Part shown: positions 38,574-48,047 of the stretch, one piece after another
Numbering within the stretch: the stretch's first letter is position 1
How the letters are laid out: each line of letters opens with the position of its first letter
Source: Jeotgalibacillus terrae
GTDB lineage: Bacteria > Bacillota > Bacilli > Bacillales > Jeotgalibacillaceae
Length of the DNA: 64,000 nucleotides
Direction of reading: 5' to 3'
Assembly (NCBI RefSeq): GCF_016908195.1
Contig: NZ_JAFBDK010000008.1
Coordinates: forward strand, 1-64,000
The notes under the pieces: model-generated
Databases searched by the model: none
Told to the model about the DNA's origin: nothing
The model's input: the letters and a program-made list of their open reading frames with translations, nothing else
Translations under genes and position numbers: made by a program

Positions 38574-38702
38574 ATATAAACATCAAAGTTGTCTGATTGC
38601 TACACATCAGCTGGAGAAAGCTACAAGTTCCCGTGTGTATCACTACATCCTGAGCCCGGATCACTACATCCCCCACAACAATCACTACATCTTCTCCCAC
38701 TC
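38574..38702 (-). repeat. Six-unit 21-bp array, second family
   Basis: Plus-strand units begin at 38574, 38596, 38617, 38639, 38660 and 38681 (spacing 22, 21, 22, 21, 21). The last three share a perfect ATCACTACATC core (GATGTAGTGAT on minus); the first three are degenerate. TTCTCCCACTC at 38692-38702 matches the 31.4-kb array flank. It ends 30 bp before the peptidase ATG. Confidence 0.8.
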
Positions 38703-38732
38703 ACCTGCACATACTACTCCCGAGGTGATCAA

Positions 38733-39677
38733 ATGAAAACAATATTAGCGGCAACAGTCAGCTTTTTGCTATTTTATTCAGCTGCATCTGCTGAAGATCA
38801 GCGTGCGACGCTCTTAAACGAACGTTTGACTTATTATAGTGCTTATCATCATCAGGGTGTGCCATGGTATTACCTTGCTGCGATTGACCAGTTTGAACGG
38901 AATATCCAGCCGCTGCGCCAGGATATTGAGAAAAAAGAAGGTCCCCTTGCACTTACAATTCCAGATGAGCGCTGGTTCGGTCCTCTTCATCCTGATACGT
39001 CAAACCAGTCGCCGTTTTTCATAGAATTTTTCGGAGGAATCGGTCAGGATATAAATGGAGACGGCAAAGCGGACCCCACTGATCCTGAAGACATATTCGG
39101 TTCAATGGCGGACTATATCAATAGCTACAGTTCTTTTAAAGAAGCACTTAAAGCCTACTACGACCGCAAAGAATCCATCAGTCAGATCCTGACGATTGCT
39201 GAATTGTATCAAAACTTCAATACGCTCGACCTTTACACACATGTGTTTCCACTTCAAAAAGATTATTTATACAGTTACAGGAGCACTTGGGGAGGTAAAC
39301 GCGGCTGGGGTGGCCGCCGGATGCATGAAGGGACGGATCTTTTTGCAGGGTATGGTACACCTGTGCTGGCAACTACGTTCGGTAAGATCGAAGCACTCGG
39401 ATGGAACGATTATGGCGGATGGCGCGTCGGGTTAAGAGATATTCATAATGTGTATCATTACTATGCCCATCTCTCCAGCTTTAAAAAAGACCTGAAGCAG
39501 GGGGATATCGTAAAAGCGGGTGACTTAATCGGTTATGTTGGCAGTTCCGGATATGGAAAAGAAGGCACAAGCGGCAAGTTCCCTCCACATCTTCATTACG
39601 GAATGTATATTGATAACGGAAAAAACCAATGGGCATATGATCCTTACCCTTCACTCAAAAAATGGGAATCAAGCTGA
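38733..39677 (+). CDS. Secreted M23 (LytM-type) metallopeptidase
   Basis: 314 residues from the ATG at 38733 (GAGGTGATC upstream). A signal peptide (KTILAATVSFLLFYSAASA) precedes a helical region rich in Tyr/Gln and a C-terminal M23 domain: HEGTDLFAGYGTPV, YYAHLSSF, GYVGSSG and PPHLHYGMY with zinc-binding His/Asp. It likely cleaves peptidoglycan cross-bridges or stem peptides. Residues 20-190 resemble YunA/LytH-type extensions, but I cannot place them firmly. Confidence 0.9.
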   Translation: MKTILAATVSFLLFYSAASAEDQRATLLNERLTYYSAYHHQGVPWYYLAAIDQFERNIQPLRQDIEKKEGPLALTIPDERWFGPLHPDTSNQSPFFIEFFGGIGQDINGDGKADPTDPEDIFGSMADYINSYSSFKEALKAYYDRKESISQILTIAELYQNFNTLDLYTHVFPLQKDYLYSYRSTWGGKRGWGGRRMHEGTDLFAGYGTPVLATTFGKIEALGWNDYGGWRVGLRDIHNVYHYYAHLSSFKKDLKQGDIVKAGDLIGYVGSSGYGKEGTSGKFPPHLHYGMYIDNGKNQWAYDPYPSLKKWESS

Positions 39678-39706
39678 CCTGCACATTCACTGAGCAGGTT
39701 TCTTTT
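39677..39706 (+). terminator. Weak terminator after the M23 gene
   Basis: ACCTGC (39677-39682) with GCAGGT (39694-39699), then TTCTTTTAG. Confidence 0.6.
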
Positions 39707-39782
39707 AGTTACACGAAATACCCCTTATAATAATCTTCGTGTTGTAATTACATTTCGCCACATTAAAGAGGAGGCTAATCAT

Positions 39783-40910
39783 ATGACTAGAAAATTTATG
39801 GATTCATTCACATTTAAAAATGGAGTAACGCTTAAGAATAGAGTGCTGATGGCGCCTATGACGAATTTTTCTTCACAGGATAACGGTGAGGTAACAGCGG
39901 AAGAGCTTGAATATTATCGCGTACGTTCAGGCGGTGTAGGCGCTGTTTTAACAGCTGTTGCAAACGTAACTGATGATGGAAAAGGATTCCATGGTGAGAT
40001 TGGTGCACATCGTGATGACCTGGTACCAAGTCTGAAGAAGCTGGCAGATACAATTAAGGGAGAAGGAGCGAAAGCAATTCTGCAGATTTTCCACGCAGGC
40101 AGAATGTCACCACCAGAGCTTCTTCCCGACAATCAGACAGTAAGTGCCAGTGCTGTGGCACCTGTCCGTGAAGGTGCGATGACGCCACGCGAACTGACTA
40201 ATGAAGAAATTGAACAGATCATTAAGGCTTTCGGTGACGCGACACGACGCGCAATCGAAGCCGGATTTGACGGTGTTGAGATTCATGGAGCTAATACGTA
40301 TCTGATCCAGCAATTCTTCTCTCCACACTCAAACAGACGTGATGACAAATGGGGCGGGTCTGTTGAAAAGCGTATGACGTTCCCGCTGGCTGTCATTGAT
40401 GAAGTAAACAAGACGGTGAAAGAACACGGCAGCGATTCATTTATCGTTGGCTATCGTTTATCACCTGAAGAACGTGAAGAGCCAGGTATTACAACAGAAG
40501 ATACACTGACGTTTGCAGACCGCCTGGCTCAAGAGGATCTGCACTATCTTCACGTCTCTGTACAGGATTTTCATCAGGGATCAATGCGCGATGAATCAGA
40601 TACTGCATCACGCGTCCAGCTGATTCAGGACCGTATCGGTGAAAAGCTTCCGATTATCGGTGTAGGCTCACTTCATACACCTGATGATGTTGAAAAAGCA
40701 ATGGAAGGCGGCGTTCCGCTAATAGCACTTGGCCGTGAAATCATTGTCGAACCTGATTGGATTCAGAAGGTTGAAACCGGTCGTGAAGAGGAGATCAGAA
40801 CATCGCTTTCAGTAGATGACCGCGAAACACTGACTGTTCCGGAGCCACTATGGCAGGCGATCGTGAACACGAAGGGCTGGTTCCCTGTAAAAGAACATCA
40901 GAATGCATAA
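39783..40910 (+). CDS. NADH-dependent flavin oxidoreductase (old yellow enzyme family)
   Basis: 375 residues, TIM barrel with FMN. NRVLMAPMTNFSS, ILQIFHAGRMSP, GFDGVEIHGANTYLIQQFFSPHSNRRDD (catalytic HGAN) and the ALGREIIVEPDW phosphate-binding end. It reduces activated alkenes or related xenobiotics with NAD(P)H. Size and HGAN motif are like B. subtilis YqiG rather than YqjM. AGAGGAGG before the ATG; monocistronic. Confidence 0.9.
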   Translation: MTRKFMDSFTFKNGVTLKNRVLMAPMTNFSSQDNGEVTAEELEYYRVRSGGVGAVLTAVANVTDDGKGFHGEIGAHRDDLVPSLKKLADTIKGEGAKAILQIFHAGRMSPPELLPDNQTVSASAVAPVREGAMTPRELTNEEIEQIIKAFGDATRRAIEAGFDGVEIHGANTYLIQQFFSPHSNRRDDKWGGSVEKRMTFPLAVIDEVNKTVKEHGSDSFIVGYRLSPEEREEPGITTEDTLTFADRLAQEDLHYLHVSVQDFHQGSMRDESDTASRVQLIQDRIGEKLPIIGVGSLHTPDDVEKAMEGGVPLIALGREIIVEPDWIQKVETGREEEIRTSLSVDDRETLTVPEPLWQAIVNTKGWFPVKEHQNA

Positions 40911-40930
40911 TAAATAATCCTATTCATAAT

Positions 40931-40962
40931 AAAACCGGACTCCCAAAAGGAAGTCCGGTTTT
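40931..40962. terminator. Bidirectional terminator
   Basis: AAAACCGGACT and AGTCCGGTTTT stem, T-rich on both strands, between the convergent flavin oxidoreductase and acidic repeat genes. Confidence 0.9.
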
Positions 40963-40974
40963 ATTATTACCTGA

Positions 40975-42519
40975 TTATCGAAGACTTAGAAAAGAACCGT
41001 TATGCTTGTTTTCTTTATCAACCAGCATCAGGTTTAGACCAAGGCCCAAATCAAGATTAGATGCAAATCCATTATCTTCATCCTCAGAAGAAAGTCCTGA
41101 TGCTACACCAAGATCAGTAGCAACACCAAACTCATCTTCAGAAAGACCAAGATCAAGTGCATTTGTTACATCAGCAAATAAAGAAGAGCGATCTTCTTCA
41201 TCTTCGTTTGAAAGATTTAGACCAAGGTTTGTGTCATTTGAAAGAGAAGACATGAAATCTTCATCCTCTTCACTTACGAAAGAACCTGACAGATCATTAA
41301 CCAGAATACCATTTAATCCAGTTTTTGAATCTTCATCTTCAAATCCTGCACCAAATGTACCGCCAGTAACAGCATCTAATGAACCTGATGTCATGTCATC
41401 ATTTGACTCAAAAGCACCATCAAGGTTGTTGAACAGGTCCCCACCAAGGAAAGAGCTGCTTTCTTCATCTTCAGCTTTCACACCGAAACCTGCAGTCGTA
41501 TCATTAGAAACATTTGCTTTCACTTCATCTTCATTTGCAACGAAATCTGAATTCACATCATTTGAAGCATCCGCCATTACTTCTGCACTTTCTTCTTCAC
41601 CTTCAGCTGTTAAGCCCAGTGATGCGTCCGTTTGTGCATCTGCGTTTGCAGCGACTTCATCTTCGTTTACTACTACATCTGTGTTCACGTCATTTGAAGC
41701 TTCTGCCATCACTTTCGCACTTTCTTCCTCTCCCTCAGCTGTTAGGCCAAGTGAAGCATCTGTCTGTGCATCTGCGTTTGCAGCGACTTCATCTTCGTTT
41801 ACTACTACATCTGTGTTCACGTCATTTGAAGCGTTCGCCATTACTTCCGCACTTTCTTCTGCTCCTTCAGCTGTTAGGCCAAGTGAAGCATCTGTCTGTG
41901 CATCTTCGTTAGCTGCTACTTCATCTTCGTTTACTACTACGTCTGTGTTCACATCATTTGAAGCATCCGCCATCACTTCCGCACTTTCTTCTCCTTCAGC
42001 TGTTACATCTACTGAAGCATCCGTTTGTGCATCTGCGTTAGCTGCTACTTCGTCTTCGTTTACCATCACGTCTGTGTTTACATCATTTGAAGCGTCCGCC
42101 ATTACTTCTGCACTTTCTTCTGCTCCTTCAGCTGTTACACCTACTGAAGCATCTGTTTGTGCATCTGCACTTGCATCGACTTCATCTTCATTTACAGCTG
42201 TTTCAGTATTTACATCATTTGAAACCTCTGCTTCAGTTGAAACATTTTCCTCGTCGTTTGAGCCCTGGACTTCCAGGTTGACATCTGTTTCAGCGTTACC
42301 TTCAGTGTTTACTTCTTCCTGATCATCTGATGATTCTGTCAAACCAATATCATTTAAGATTGATAGTGACCCTTCCTCAGACTCAAGAATTGAAACGTCA
42401 TCTAAAAGATCTCCGCTAAGAAGACCATCACGATCTTCTGCCTGTCCTGCCTGTCCGCCAACTAAAAGTCCGAATGCTACTGTACCTGCGATTGTAAATG
42501 CTTTAACTGTATTTTTCAT
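40975..42519 (-). CDS. Secreted acidic protein with 44-residue repeats
   Basis: 514 residues. A Sec signal (KNTVKAFTIAGTVAFGLLVGGQAGQAE) is followed by an extremely Asp/Glu/Asn/Ser-rich chain. Five 44-residue repeats of the form SNDVNTDVVVNEDEVAANAD...AQTDASLGLTAEG...ESAEVMADA (one is 43) occupy about residues 105-325; a partial sixth follows. The C-terminal third has looser SNDTN/EDED repeats. No cysteines, no LPXTG, no transmembrane anchor. Likely an extracellular or wall-associated low-complexity protein, perhaps Ca2+-binding (inferred from acidity). Pairs with the next gene, 30 bp upstream. Confidence 0.8.
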   Translation of the reverse strand: MKNTVKAFTIAGTVAFGLLVGGQAGQAEDRDGLLSGDLLDDVSILESEEGSLSILNDIGLTESSDDQEEVNTEGNAETDVNLEVQGSNDEENVSTEAEVSNDVNTETAVNEDEVDASADAQTDASVGVTAEGAEESAEVMADASNDVNTDVMVNEDEVAANADAQTDASVDVTAEGEESAEVMADASNDVNTDVVVNEDEVAANEDAQTDASLGLTAEGAEESAEVMANASNDVNTDVVVNEDEVAANADAQTDASLGLTAEGEEESAKVMAEASNDVNTDVVVNEDEVAANADAQTDASLGLTAEGEEESAEVMADASNDVNSDFVANEDEVKANVSNDTTAGFGVKAEDEESSSFLGGDLFNNLDGAFESNDDMTSGSLDAVTGGTFGAGFEDEDSKTGLNGILVNDLSGSFVSEEDEDFMSSLSNDTNLGLNLSNEDEEDRSSLFADVTNALDLGLSEDEFGVATDLGVASGLSSEDEDNGFASNLDLGLGLNLMLVDKENKHNGSFLSLR

Positions 42520-42549
42520 GATTTATTCTCTCCTTCTTTTTTCGTTTTT

Positions 42550-43794
42550 TTAGATGTTATTTCCGAAAAAAGAAGGGGATTTTGGTGGTTGAGACGGCGG
42601 TGCGTTCAGCCATTGATCAAATAAAAATCTTTCACTTACATATGTGCTGACTTCAATTTCTTCAATTGAACCGATTTGCTCAAAAAATACTGCAGTGACA
42701 GCAGGTGCTGATCCGCTTCCTGCACTTCCTGCAGGGCCTGAAGCTCCTCCACCGCTGAATGATGGTGAAGGTGTAACTGCCGCCTGATTAGGTACTGTCA
42801 CTTTCGAAGATTGCTCAGGAATATCCGGGACCGTCTCATCCTGTCGCTCCGGGAATACTGCAGAAACTACATCATCTGGTTCTGTTACAAATGCTGCATC
42901 AAAATCTGCAGGCTGCTTAGCCGGTGCAACTGGTTTCGGGACAGTTTCATCAACTAACTGCTCTTGCTGTCTACTGCTTTCAACAGGAGCCTGCTCAGTT
43001 AGATTCACCTGTACCTCGTCTTCATTTTGTGAAGGTTCTTCTGATGTCACTGGAGTTGCAATCGCAACATCCGAATCATCACGACTAATCGTCTCTTCTG
43101 TTTCCTGTTCAGAAACTGCCGGAACCTCTTCAGAAGCTGGTGTTGTCTCAATGTTAACGCCTTTGTCTTCTGAAGCCTCCGCATTTACTGCAGGTGTATC
43201 GACCTGAATACCTTCCTTCACTGAAACTTTCGCCTCTGCTACAGGAGTCTCAGCTTCGACTTCAAGGTCAGTTGATACTGACGCATCTGCTACAGGTGTA
43301 CTTACCTCGACACCATCGCTTGCTGAAACTTTTGCCTCGGCAACTGGTGTATCGGCTTCAATATCAAGTTCAGTCGATACTGATGTCTCAGCAACCGGTG
43401 TATCGACCTGAACACCTTCTTCAGCAGATACTTTCACCTCTGCTACTGCTGTCTCTGCCTCAACCCCCTGGTCAGCTGACACTTTTACATCAGCTGCGGG
43501 TGTGGAAACAGATACACCCTCTGACGTATCTACCTCTGCCAAACCGGCATCAACCTTCACATCAGGCAGTGTTTCCTCAACTGCTTCGGTCACCGGTTCA
43601 GTAACCTGATCAACACTATCAACGACAGAAGAAACAGTATCTCCAAGCAGCGAAGACGTCTCTTTCTGCTCTTCAGATTTTTCTTCTCCGGTCAAACTGT
43701 CCGTCACGCCTGACAACAATCCTTCAGCTGATACAGATGCAGGCAATAAAAATAATCCTGTCATCATGGATAAAGTAACCCACCACTTACGCAC
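42550..43794 (-). CDS. Secreted acidic protein with 17-residue beta-type repeats
   Basis: 414 residues from a GTG at 43794 directly behind AAAGGAGGTGA. A signal peptide (RKWWVTLSMMTGLFLLPASVSAE) precedes about seven 17-residue repeats alternating two forms, VQVDTPVAETSVSTELD and IEADTPVAEAKVSASDG; the polar/Val alternation suggests beta-strands. A Gln/Glu/Pro linker and a distinct C-terminus (SFSGGGASGPAGSAGSGS, then VFFEQIGSIEEIEVSTYVSERF) follow. Mature N-terminus GLLSG also occurs near the start of the neighbour, so the two probably form one secreted system. Function unknown. Confidence 0.78.
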   Translation of the reverse strand: MRKWWVTLSMMTGLFLLPASVSAEGLLSGVTDSLTGEEKSEEQKETSSLLGDTVSSVVDSVDQVTEPVTEAVEETLPDVKVDAGLAEVDTSEGVSVSTPAADVKVSADQGVEAETAVAEVKVSAEEGVQVDTPVAETSVSTELDIEADTPVAEAKVSASDGVEVSTPVADASVSTDLEVEAETPVAEAKVSVKEGIQVDTPAVNAEASEDKGVNIETTPASEEVPAVSEQETEETISRDDSDVAIATPVTSEEPSQNEDEVQVNLTEQAPVESSRQQEQLVDETVPKPVAPAKQPADFDAAFVTEPDDVVSAVFPERQDETVPDIPEQSSKVTVPNQAAVTPSPSFSGGGASGPAGSAGSGSAPAVTAVFFEQIGSIEEIEVSTYVSERFLFDQWLNAPPSQPPKSPSFFGNNI

Positions 43795-43998
43795 GCACTC
43801 ACCTCCTTTCAAGAATGAATGTATGTTATTTTAATTAATCACTTACAGTAAACGAAGCAAATATCAAAACGGATCACTTTTTTATAAAAAAAAATTTAAA
43901 ATTTATCTTTCTCTCAATTGTCATATTGTAAGCTGGCAGAGCTCTGTATTACCCGATAGAATGAAAAGGTGATCATTGTAAAAAAGGAGTGGACTTAC

Positions 43999-44379
43999 AT
44001 GCATAAAAAGCACAGCAACTTATTATTAAAAACTGCAGCGATCTTCGGCATGATTGGTGCAGGAATCGGCGGTCATATGGCCGGTTCCTATGACTACGCT
44101 TTCAGAGCAGCCCATGCACATATTCTTGTTGTAGGATGGCTTTCTTTATTTTCATGGGCAGTCTATTACCGCGTATTCAAACCGGTATCCAAAAAACTTG
44201 CCACTGCACATGTGTATACAGCGATCATTGGTACGATCGGCTTAACATCAGGAATGATCATGGATATATTTTCAGTTCCTCAGCCGTTTTATTTCATTGT
44301 CTACATCGGCGGCGGTGTGACACTGCTCGTCAGTTTCATTCTTTTTGCACTACTTGCATTTATGAAGCATGAAGACTGA
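43999..44379 (+). CDS. Small four-helix membrane protein, heme-copper-oxidase-like
   Basis: 126 residues from the ATG at 43999 (AAAGGAG upstream). Four hydrophobic helices; the motif FRAAHAHILVVGWLSLFSWAVYYRVF resembles the helix-II region of cbb3-type oxidase subunit I (HAHxxxxGW). Only a fragment of a full oxidase, as in other short Bacillales homologues. Role unknown. Confidence 0.75.
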   Translation: MHKKHSNLLLKTAAIFGMIGAGIGGHMAGSYDYAFRAAHAHILVVGWLSLFSWAVYYRVFKPVSKKLATAHVYTAIIGTIGLTSGMIMDIFSVPQPFYFIVYIGGGVTLLVSFILFALLAFMKHED

Positions 44380-44380
44380 C

Positions 44381-44412
44381 AAAAACTCCTGTCTATGAAG
44401 GCAGGAGTTTTT
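44381..44412 (+). terminator. Terminator of the four-helix gene
   Basis: AAAAACTCCTG paired with CAGGAGTTTTT, then GTTTTT. Confidence 0.88.
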
Positions 44413-44471
44413 GTTTTTATATCAGGGATACGGGAAATATAAGGTAAATTGGTATGTAAAGGAGCTTCTCT

Positions 44472-44837
44472 ATGCACAAGGATCATGACGTGGAAAAGAC
44501 ACTGATTCAACAGCATCTTGCTAATGAACGCACAATGCTTGCCTGGACCAGAACAGCGATTGCTTTAATCGGGATTGGCTTTTTAGTGACAAACCTCCAT
44601 TATACAATTGAAACGTCCGGCACTTCTAATACTGACTCATTTATTAATTTTATCGGTTTCTTTTCAGTGTTTCTTGGTATATTAACGATTATTCTTTCAA
44701 TGATCTCCTATTTCAAAAATGCAAAATCTATCAACAATCAGACCTTTCACTCTTCACGATACACAGTGATTCTGCTGGGTGTTTTTGTGCTGATTGTGGC
44801 TATTCTTTTTGCTATTTATTTCGTTATCAGTATATAA
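44472..44837 (+). CDS. DUF202 (YidH-type) membrane protein
   Basis: 121 residues: LANERTMLAWTRTAIALIGIGFLV (the DUF202 signature NERTxLAWxRT) followed by two more helices. Function unknown. AAAGGAG before the ATG. Single gene between two terminators. Confidence 0.88.
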   Translation: MHKDHDVEKTLIQQHLANERTMLAWTRTAIALIGIGFLVTNLHYTIETSGTSNTDSFINFIGFFSVFLGILTIILSMISYFKNAKSINNQTFHSSRYTVILLGVFVLIVAILFAIYFVISI

Positions 44838-44870
44838 AAAAGAAGGCTGTCCTAATCCAGCCTTCTTTTT
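44837..44870. terminator. Bidirectional terminator
   Basis: AAAAAGAAGGCTG pairs with CAGCCTTCTTTTT, between DUF202 and the convergent 65-residue membrane protein. Confidence 0.88.
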
Positions 44871-44876
44871 TATATA

Positions 44877-45074
44877 CTATTCTTTCCTTCTGAACCTGGC
44901 AGCGATGTACAGGACCATAAACAGCAGTGCCAGACTCAGCAACAAATTAGTTGCATACGCATTGCCGATGAATAAGTCACTTCCTGTACCAGTCATCAGC
45001 AGGCTGACTGCTGTCAGGAAAAAGAAGAAAATTGAAAAGAAAAGCAGAATCAATTTCCACCTCTGCCTGAACAT
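44877..45074 (-). CDS. 65-residue two-helix membrane protein
   Basis: AGGAGGGG precedes the ATG. Two hydrophobic helices (LILLFFSIFFFFLTAVSLL and NLLLSLALLFMVLYIAARF) with a basic C-terminus (RRKE). No family recognised. It starts 13 bp after the SDR gene, so it is probably the second gene of that operon. Confidence 0.7.
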   Translation of the reverse strand: MFRQRWKLILLFFSIFFFFLTAVSLLMTGTGSDLFIGNAYATNLLLSLALLFMVLYIAARFRRKE

Positions 45075-45086
45075 GTTAAACCCCTC

Positions 45087-46529
45087 CTAAGCTTCCACTA
45101 CCTGTTTTCCAGCACCTTCATCCTCATGATGCCGCTCACTTTTCATTAATCTTTCCAAATGCTTTTTAAATAAATACATCACGATCAAGTGGACATTTGC
45201 CTGTGTATACTTGTAAATAAACCACGGCATCGCCGGTTCATATTCATGAATAGCGATGATGCATTCCTGCGTATCCGGGATTTGTCTGAATTCAATCCTT
45301 CCGCGGCTGTCATCTTTTACGGAGGCAAAACGGCCGCCGGTTATTTTATATAACACCCTGTGCTGATCACTTTCGTCAGGTGCGAATGACAATTCCAGCA
45401 GCGGTTTCTTTTTACTGATTAAAAATATCTGTCCTTTTTTGGCATCATCCACTTCTGTCCATAATAGCGGTTTTGCAAGTGTCGCAAGCCAGTCCAAATA
45501 TTCTTCGCCTGCCCACTCCGCATTTTTACCTTCCGGGAGCATAACACGCTGAACAGAGCGCACGTCTTTACCTCTTGGATTCGGCTTCAGATAATCCGGT
45601 GCCCCTGAATCCTTCTCTTCTTCCTCAAGAGCAGTTTCAGCAGCTTCTTTAAATGAAATCTTCCCATCGCTGATTCCTTCAGCTTTATTTTTTGCAACCA
45701 TCGGGTGCTGAAGACTCTCCACAAGCGGATAGACCATTTCCTTTGAAGCACCTGTCACCAGCATGACCCAAAGACGGGACAGATTAACAGTCATAAACGG
45801 TACATCCACCACTCTTGGCTTTTTACCCAGCACTTCAGCCGTCTGAATCATCATGTCTTTATACGTCATCACTTCTGGCCCGCCGACATCAATTGACCGG
45901 TCTTTTACTTCTTCATTACCTACGCTCTTATTCAGGGATCCCACAACATCTTTAAGGGCAATCGGATGTGTTTTTGTACGTGTCCATTTTGGCAGCAGCA
46001 TAAAAGGAAGCCTCTTCGCAAGCTTTGACAGAATCGGGAATGAAGAGCCCTTTGGCCCTACAATCAGCCCGGCACGAATCGTTGTAACCGGTGTACCGTA
46101 GGCTCTGAGCACCTTCTCAACTTCGAGTCTGCTCCGCAGATGCCGGCTTAATTTATTACGCTCTTCATTTTGAGGCACAATCCCACTCAGATAAATAATC
46201 TGCTTTACTCCCTGCTTTTTTGCTGCACGGGCAAAGTTATCTGCAAGAATCAGATCCATATCTTCAAATTTAGCCTGTGTTAACTTTGCAGCAGGTTTCA
46301 TGGAGTGAATCAGATAAATCGCGTAATCTGCTCCCTCAAGTGCTTTTTCAGCATCAGGCATTGAAAAGAAATCTGCAGAACGCCATGTGACCTGTTCCGT
46401 GTTTTCTTTATCATCACCGCTTCTGGAAAGTGCAATCACATCTGCTTTTTCTTTAATCTGCTCGAGCAGATTACCACCTATGTAACCTGTCGCTCCAGTC
46501 AGTGCGACAACCGGTCTTTTGTTTTCCAT
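45087..46529 (-). CDS. NAD(P)-binding SDR protein with SRPBCC/DUF2867-like C-terminus
   Basis: 480 residues. Rossmann fold of the atypical SDR type (ALTGATGYIGGNLLEQI, IYLIHSM, IIYLSGIVPQ, TIRAGLIVGP) to about residue 310. The C-terminal domain (WTEVDDAKKGQIFLISKKKPLLELSF, MPWFIYKYTQANVHLIVMYLF) resembles DUF2867. Substrate unknown. Confidence 0.82.
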   Translation of the reverse strand: MENKRPVVALTGATGYIGGNLLEQIKEKADVIALSRSGDDKENTEQVTWRSADFFSMPDAEKALEGADYAIYLIHSMKPAAKLTQAKFEDMDLILADNFARAAKKQGVKQIIYLSGIVPQNEERNKLSRHLRSRLEVEKVLRAYGTPVTTIRAGLIVGPKGSSFPILSKLAKRLPFMLLPKWTRTKTHPIALKDVVGSLNKSVGNEEVKDRSIDVGGPEVMTYKDMMIQTAEVLGKKPRVVDVPFMTVNLSRLWVMLVTGASKEMVYPLVESLQHPMVAKNKAEGISDGKISFKEAAETALEEEEKDSGAPDYLKPNPRGKDVRSVQRVMLPEGKNAEWAGEEYLDWLATLAKPLLWTEVDDAKKGQIFLISKKKPLLELSFAPDESDQHRVLYKITGGRFASVKDDSRGRIEFRQIPDTQECIIAIHEYEPAMPWFIYKYTQANVHLIVMYLFKKHLERLMKSERHHEDEGAGKQVVEA

Positions 46530-46621
46530 TACAAACCCGCTCCTTTATTCTCTCAAGTCTTATCCTATACCCTGAAATATACAATAAGTAACAAACGAAG
46601 CGGTAAACGCACGCATAGAAA

Positions 46622-46642
46622 AAACCGGCTGAGGGCCGGTTT
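46622..46642 (-). terminator. Terminator of the globin-coupled chemoreceptor
   Basis: AAACCGGC (46622-46629) with GCCGGTTT (46635-46642), overlapping the stop codon; TTTTTTC tail on the minus strand. Confidence 0.75.
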
Positions 46643-47936
46643 ATTTCTGTTCTGCTTTTCTGACGAGCTGCTCTGTCGCAAGTGAGAGCCCGCGTGTCGT
46701 ATCATTAACTTCCTGAATAGATGATACAATCATTTCAAGGTCCTGCTTATTTCTGCTGAACATCTCAAGATAATTCTCCATCTCCATCTGGAAAGTGGAC
46801 AGGCCTGTTTTTACCTTCTTCACATTATCCTGAGAAGCATTATTCTCTTCGTTTAACTCCTTCAGCTGTGTAACAAGAGACTGAATACCATTGTTGTTTT
46901 GTGCAATCAGACCATTAATCTGCCCACTAAGCGTTTTTGCGTTTTCCGCAAGATTTCTTACCTCACTCGCTACAACGGCAAACCCTTTACCATGCTCTCC
47001 TGCACGAGCGGCTTCAATAGATGCATTAAGTGCCAGAAGGTTTGTCTGATCTGCAATATCTTCTATACCATGTGTCATTTTAATAATTTCTTCTGAAGTG
47101 TTTTTCAGTTCATTCATACCTTTAACTGAAAGACCAACCTTTTCAGCAGATTGCTCAAACTGTTTTTCCATTTCATTCATGAGCATTTCATTTTCCTTCG
47201 CGATTCCCGCGAGATTTTTGCTGGACTTTTCCGTCTGGCCGGTTTCTTCAAGGATCTGAGCTGCACTTTCGCTGGTTTTTGTAATTGTATGCTCCGCCTG
47301 GGTCACTGAGGCAGCGACTTCCTGGCTGACAGAAGCAATTTCAGCCTGTAATTGCTCATTGTGCTGATTCGCTTCTTCTATTGCATTCATTCTGATCTTC
47401 ATATAATGCTCAGTCACAAGCTGTGCATCCAGATTCATTGCGTGTGTTACTGCCAGCAGGGCTTTTTGCAATGCTGCAGGATCCTTTTGCAGCTGTTCAA
47501 CTACTTTTGGAATTAAAAGTGTTTGAAACGCTGAATAAGTAGCCAGAAACCAGGTAACTGGAACGCCCGAGCGGTTATGCGTTTCGCCCATTCTTTTACG
47601 CATTACAAAATACTGTTCATCCAGATCTCCGCTCAGCAGGCTTCTGAAATAGTCAGCAAACACTTTTTTCAGCCTGTCATGTGTAGATTTTTCACGGGCA
47701 ATCACAGCCATTTCCGGACTTTTCATCAGATGGTCAAGTACAGTTTCTAAAATATCATCCAAAATAGAAGTAATAATTGGTCGAAGGTCCTGAAGCGTTT
47801 GCAAATGTTCCTGCTTAAATCCCATATAATATAGTCTGTCATTCAATTCAAGTTTAGTTTTTGCAATTTCCTGTTTTGGCGGGTAGGACATAGGGGCAGT
47901 GTAGAAAGAAGACTCTTTTCTTTTGAATGTTAACAT
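46641..47936 (-). CDS. hemAT: Globin-coupled chemotaxis transducer, HemAT-type
   Basis: 431 residues, soluble. N-terminal globin (about 25-195) with proximal His120 in [11 protein letters not shown], matching HemAT-Bs His123 in context. A coiled coil follows, then the MCP signalling domain ([41 protein letters not shown]). It binds O2 through heme and signals to CheA for aerotaxis. Confidence 0.9.
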   Translation of the reverse strand: MLTFKRKESSFYTAPMSYPPKQEIAKTKLELNDRLYYMGFKQEHLQTLQDLRPIITSILDDILETVLDHLMKSPEMAVIAREKSTHDRLKKVFADYFRSLLSGDLDEQYFVMRKRMGETHNRSGVPVTWFLATYSAFQTLLIPKVVEQLQKDPAALQKALLAVTHAMNLDAQLVTEHYMKIRMNAIEEANQHNEQLQAEIASVSQEVAASVTQAEHTITKTSESAAQILEETGQTEKSSKNLAGIAKENEMLMNEMEKQFEQSAEKVGLSVKGMNELKNTSEEIIKMTHGIEDIADQTNLLALNASIEAARAGEHGKGFAVVASEVRNLAENAKTLSGQINGLIAQNNNGIQSLVTQLKELNEENNASQDNVKKVKTGLSTFQMEMENYLEMFSRNKQDLEMIVSSIQEVNDTTRGLSLATEQLVRKAEQK

Positions 47937-48047
47937 TGGATAACCTCACTTATTATGATAATAGTCCTTGAAAAAGTGATTAATTCTTTATTCCTATAAT
48001 CCTATTGTAAACAATGCGTGACGAATTGTCTTTAGTTAATATGTAAA

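Noticed and set aside
38398-38700. A 100-residue minus-strand ORF with DVVI heptads
   Set aside because: It spans the second-family array and the composite repeat, with no ribosome site; it is a by-product of the 21-bp period.
40850-42322. A 490-residue plus-strand ORF, Ser/Thr/Pro-rich
   Set aside because: It lies antisense to the acidic repeat protein, has no ribosome site at its start, and its composition is the mirror of the GAx/GTT-rich repeats opposite. The minus-strand gene has signal peptide, ribosome site and terminator.
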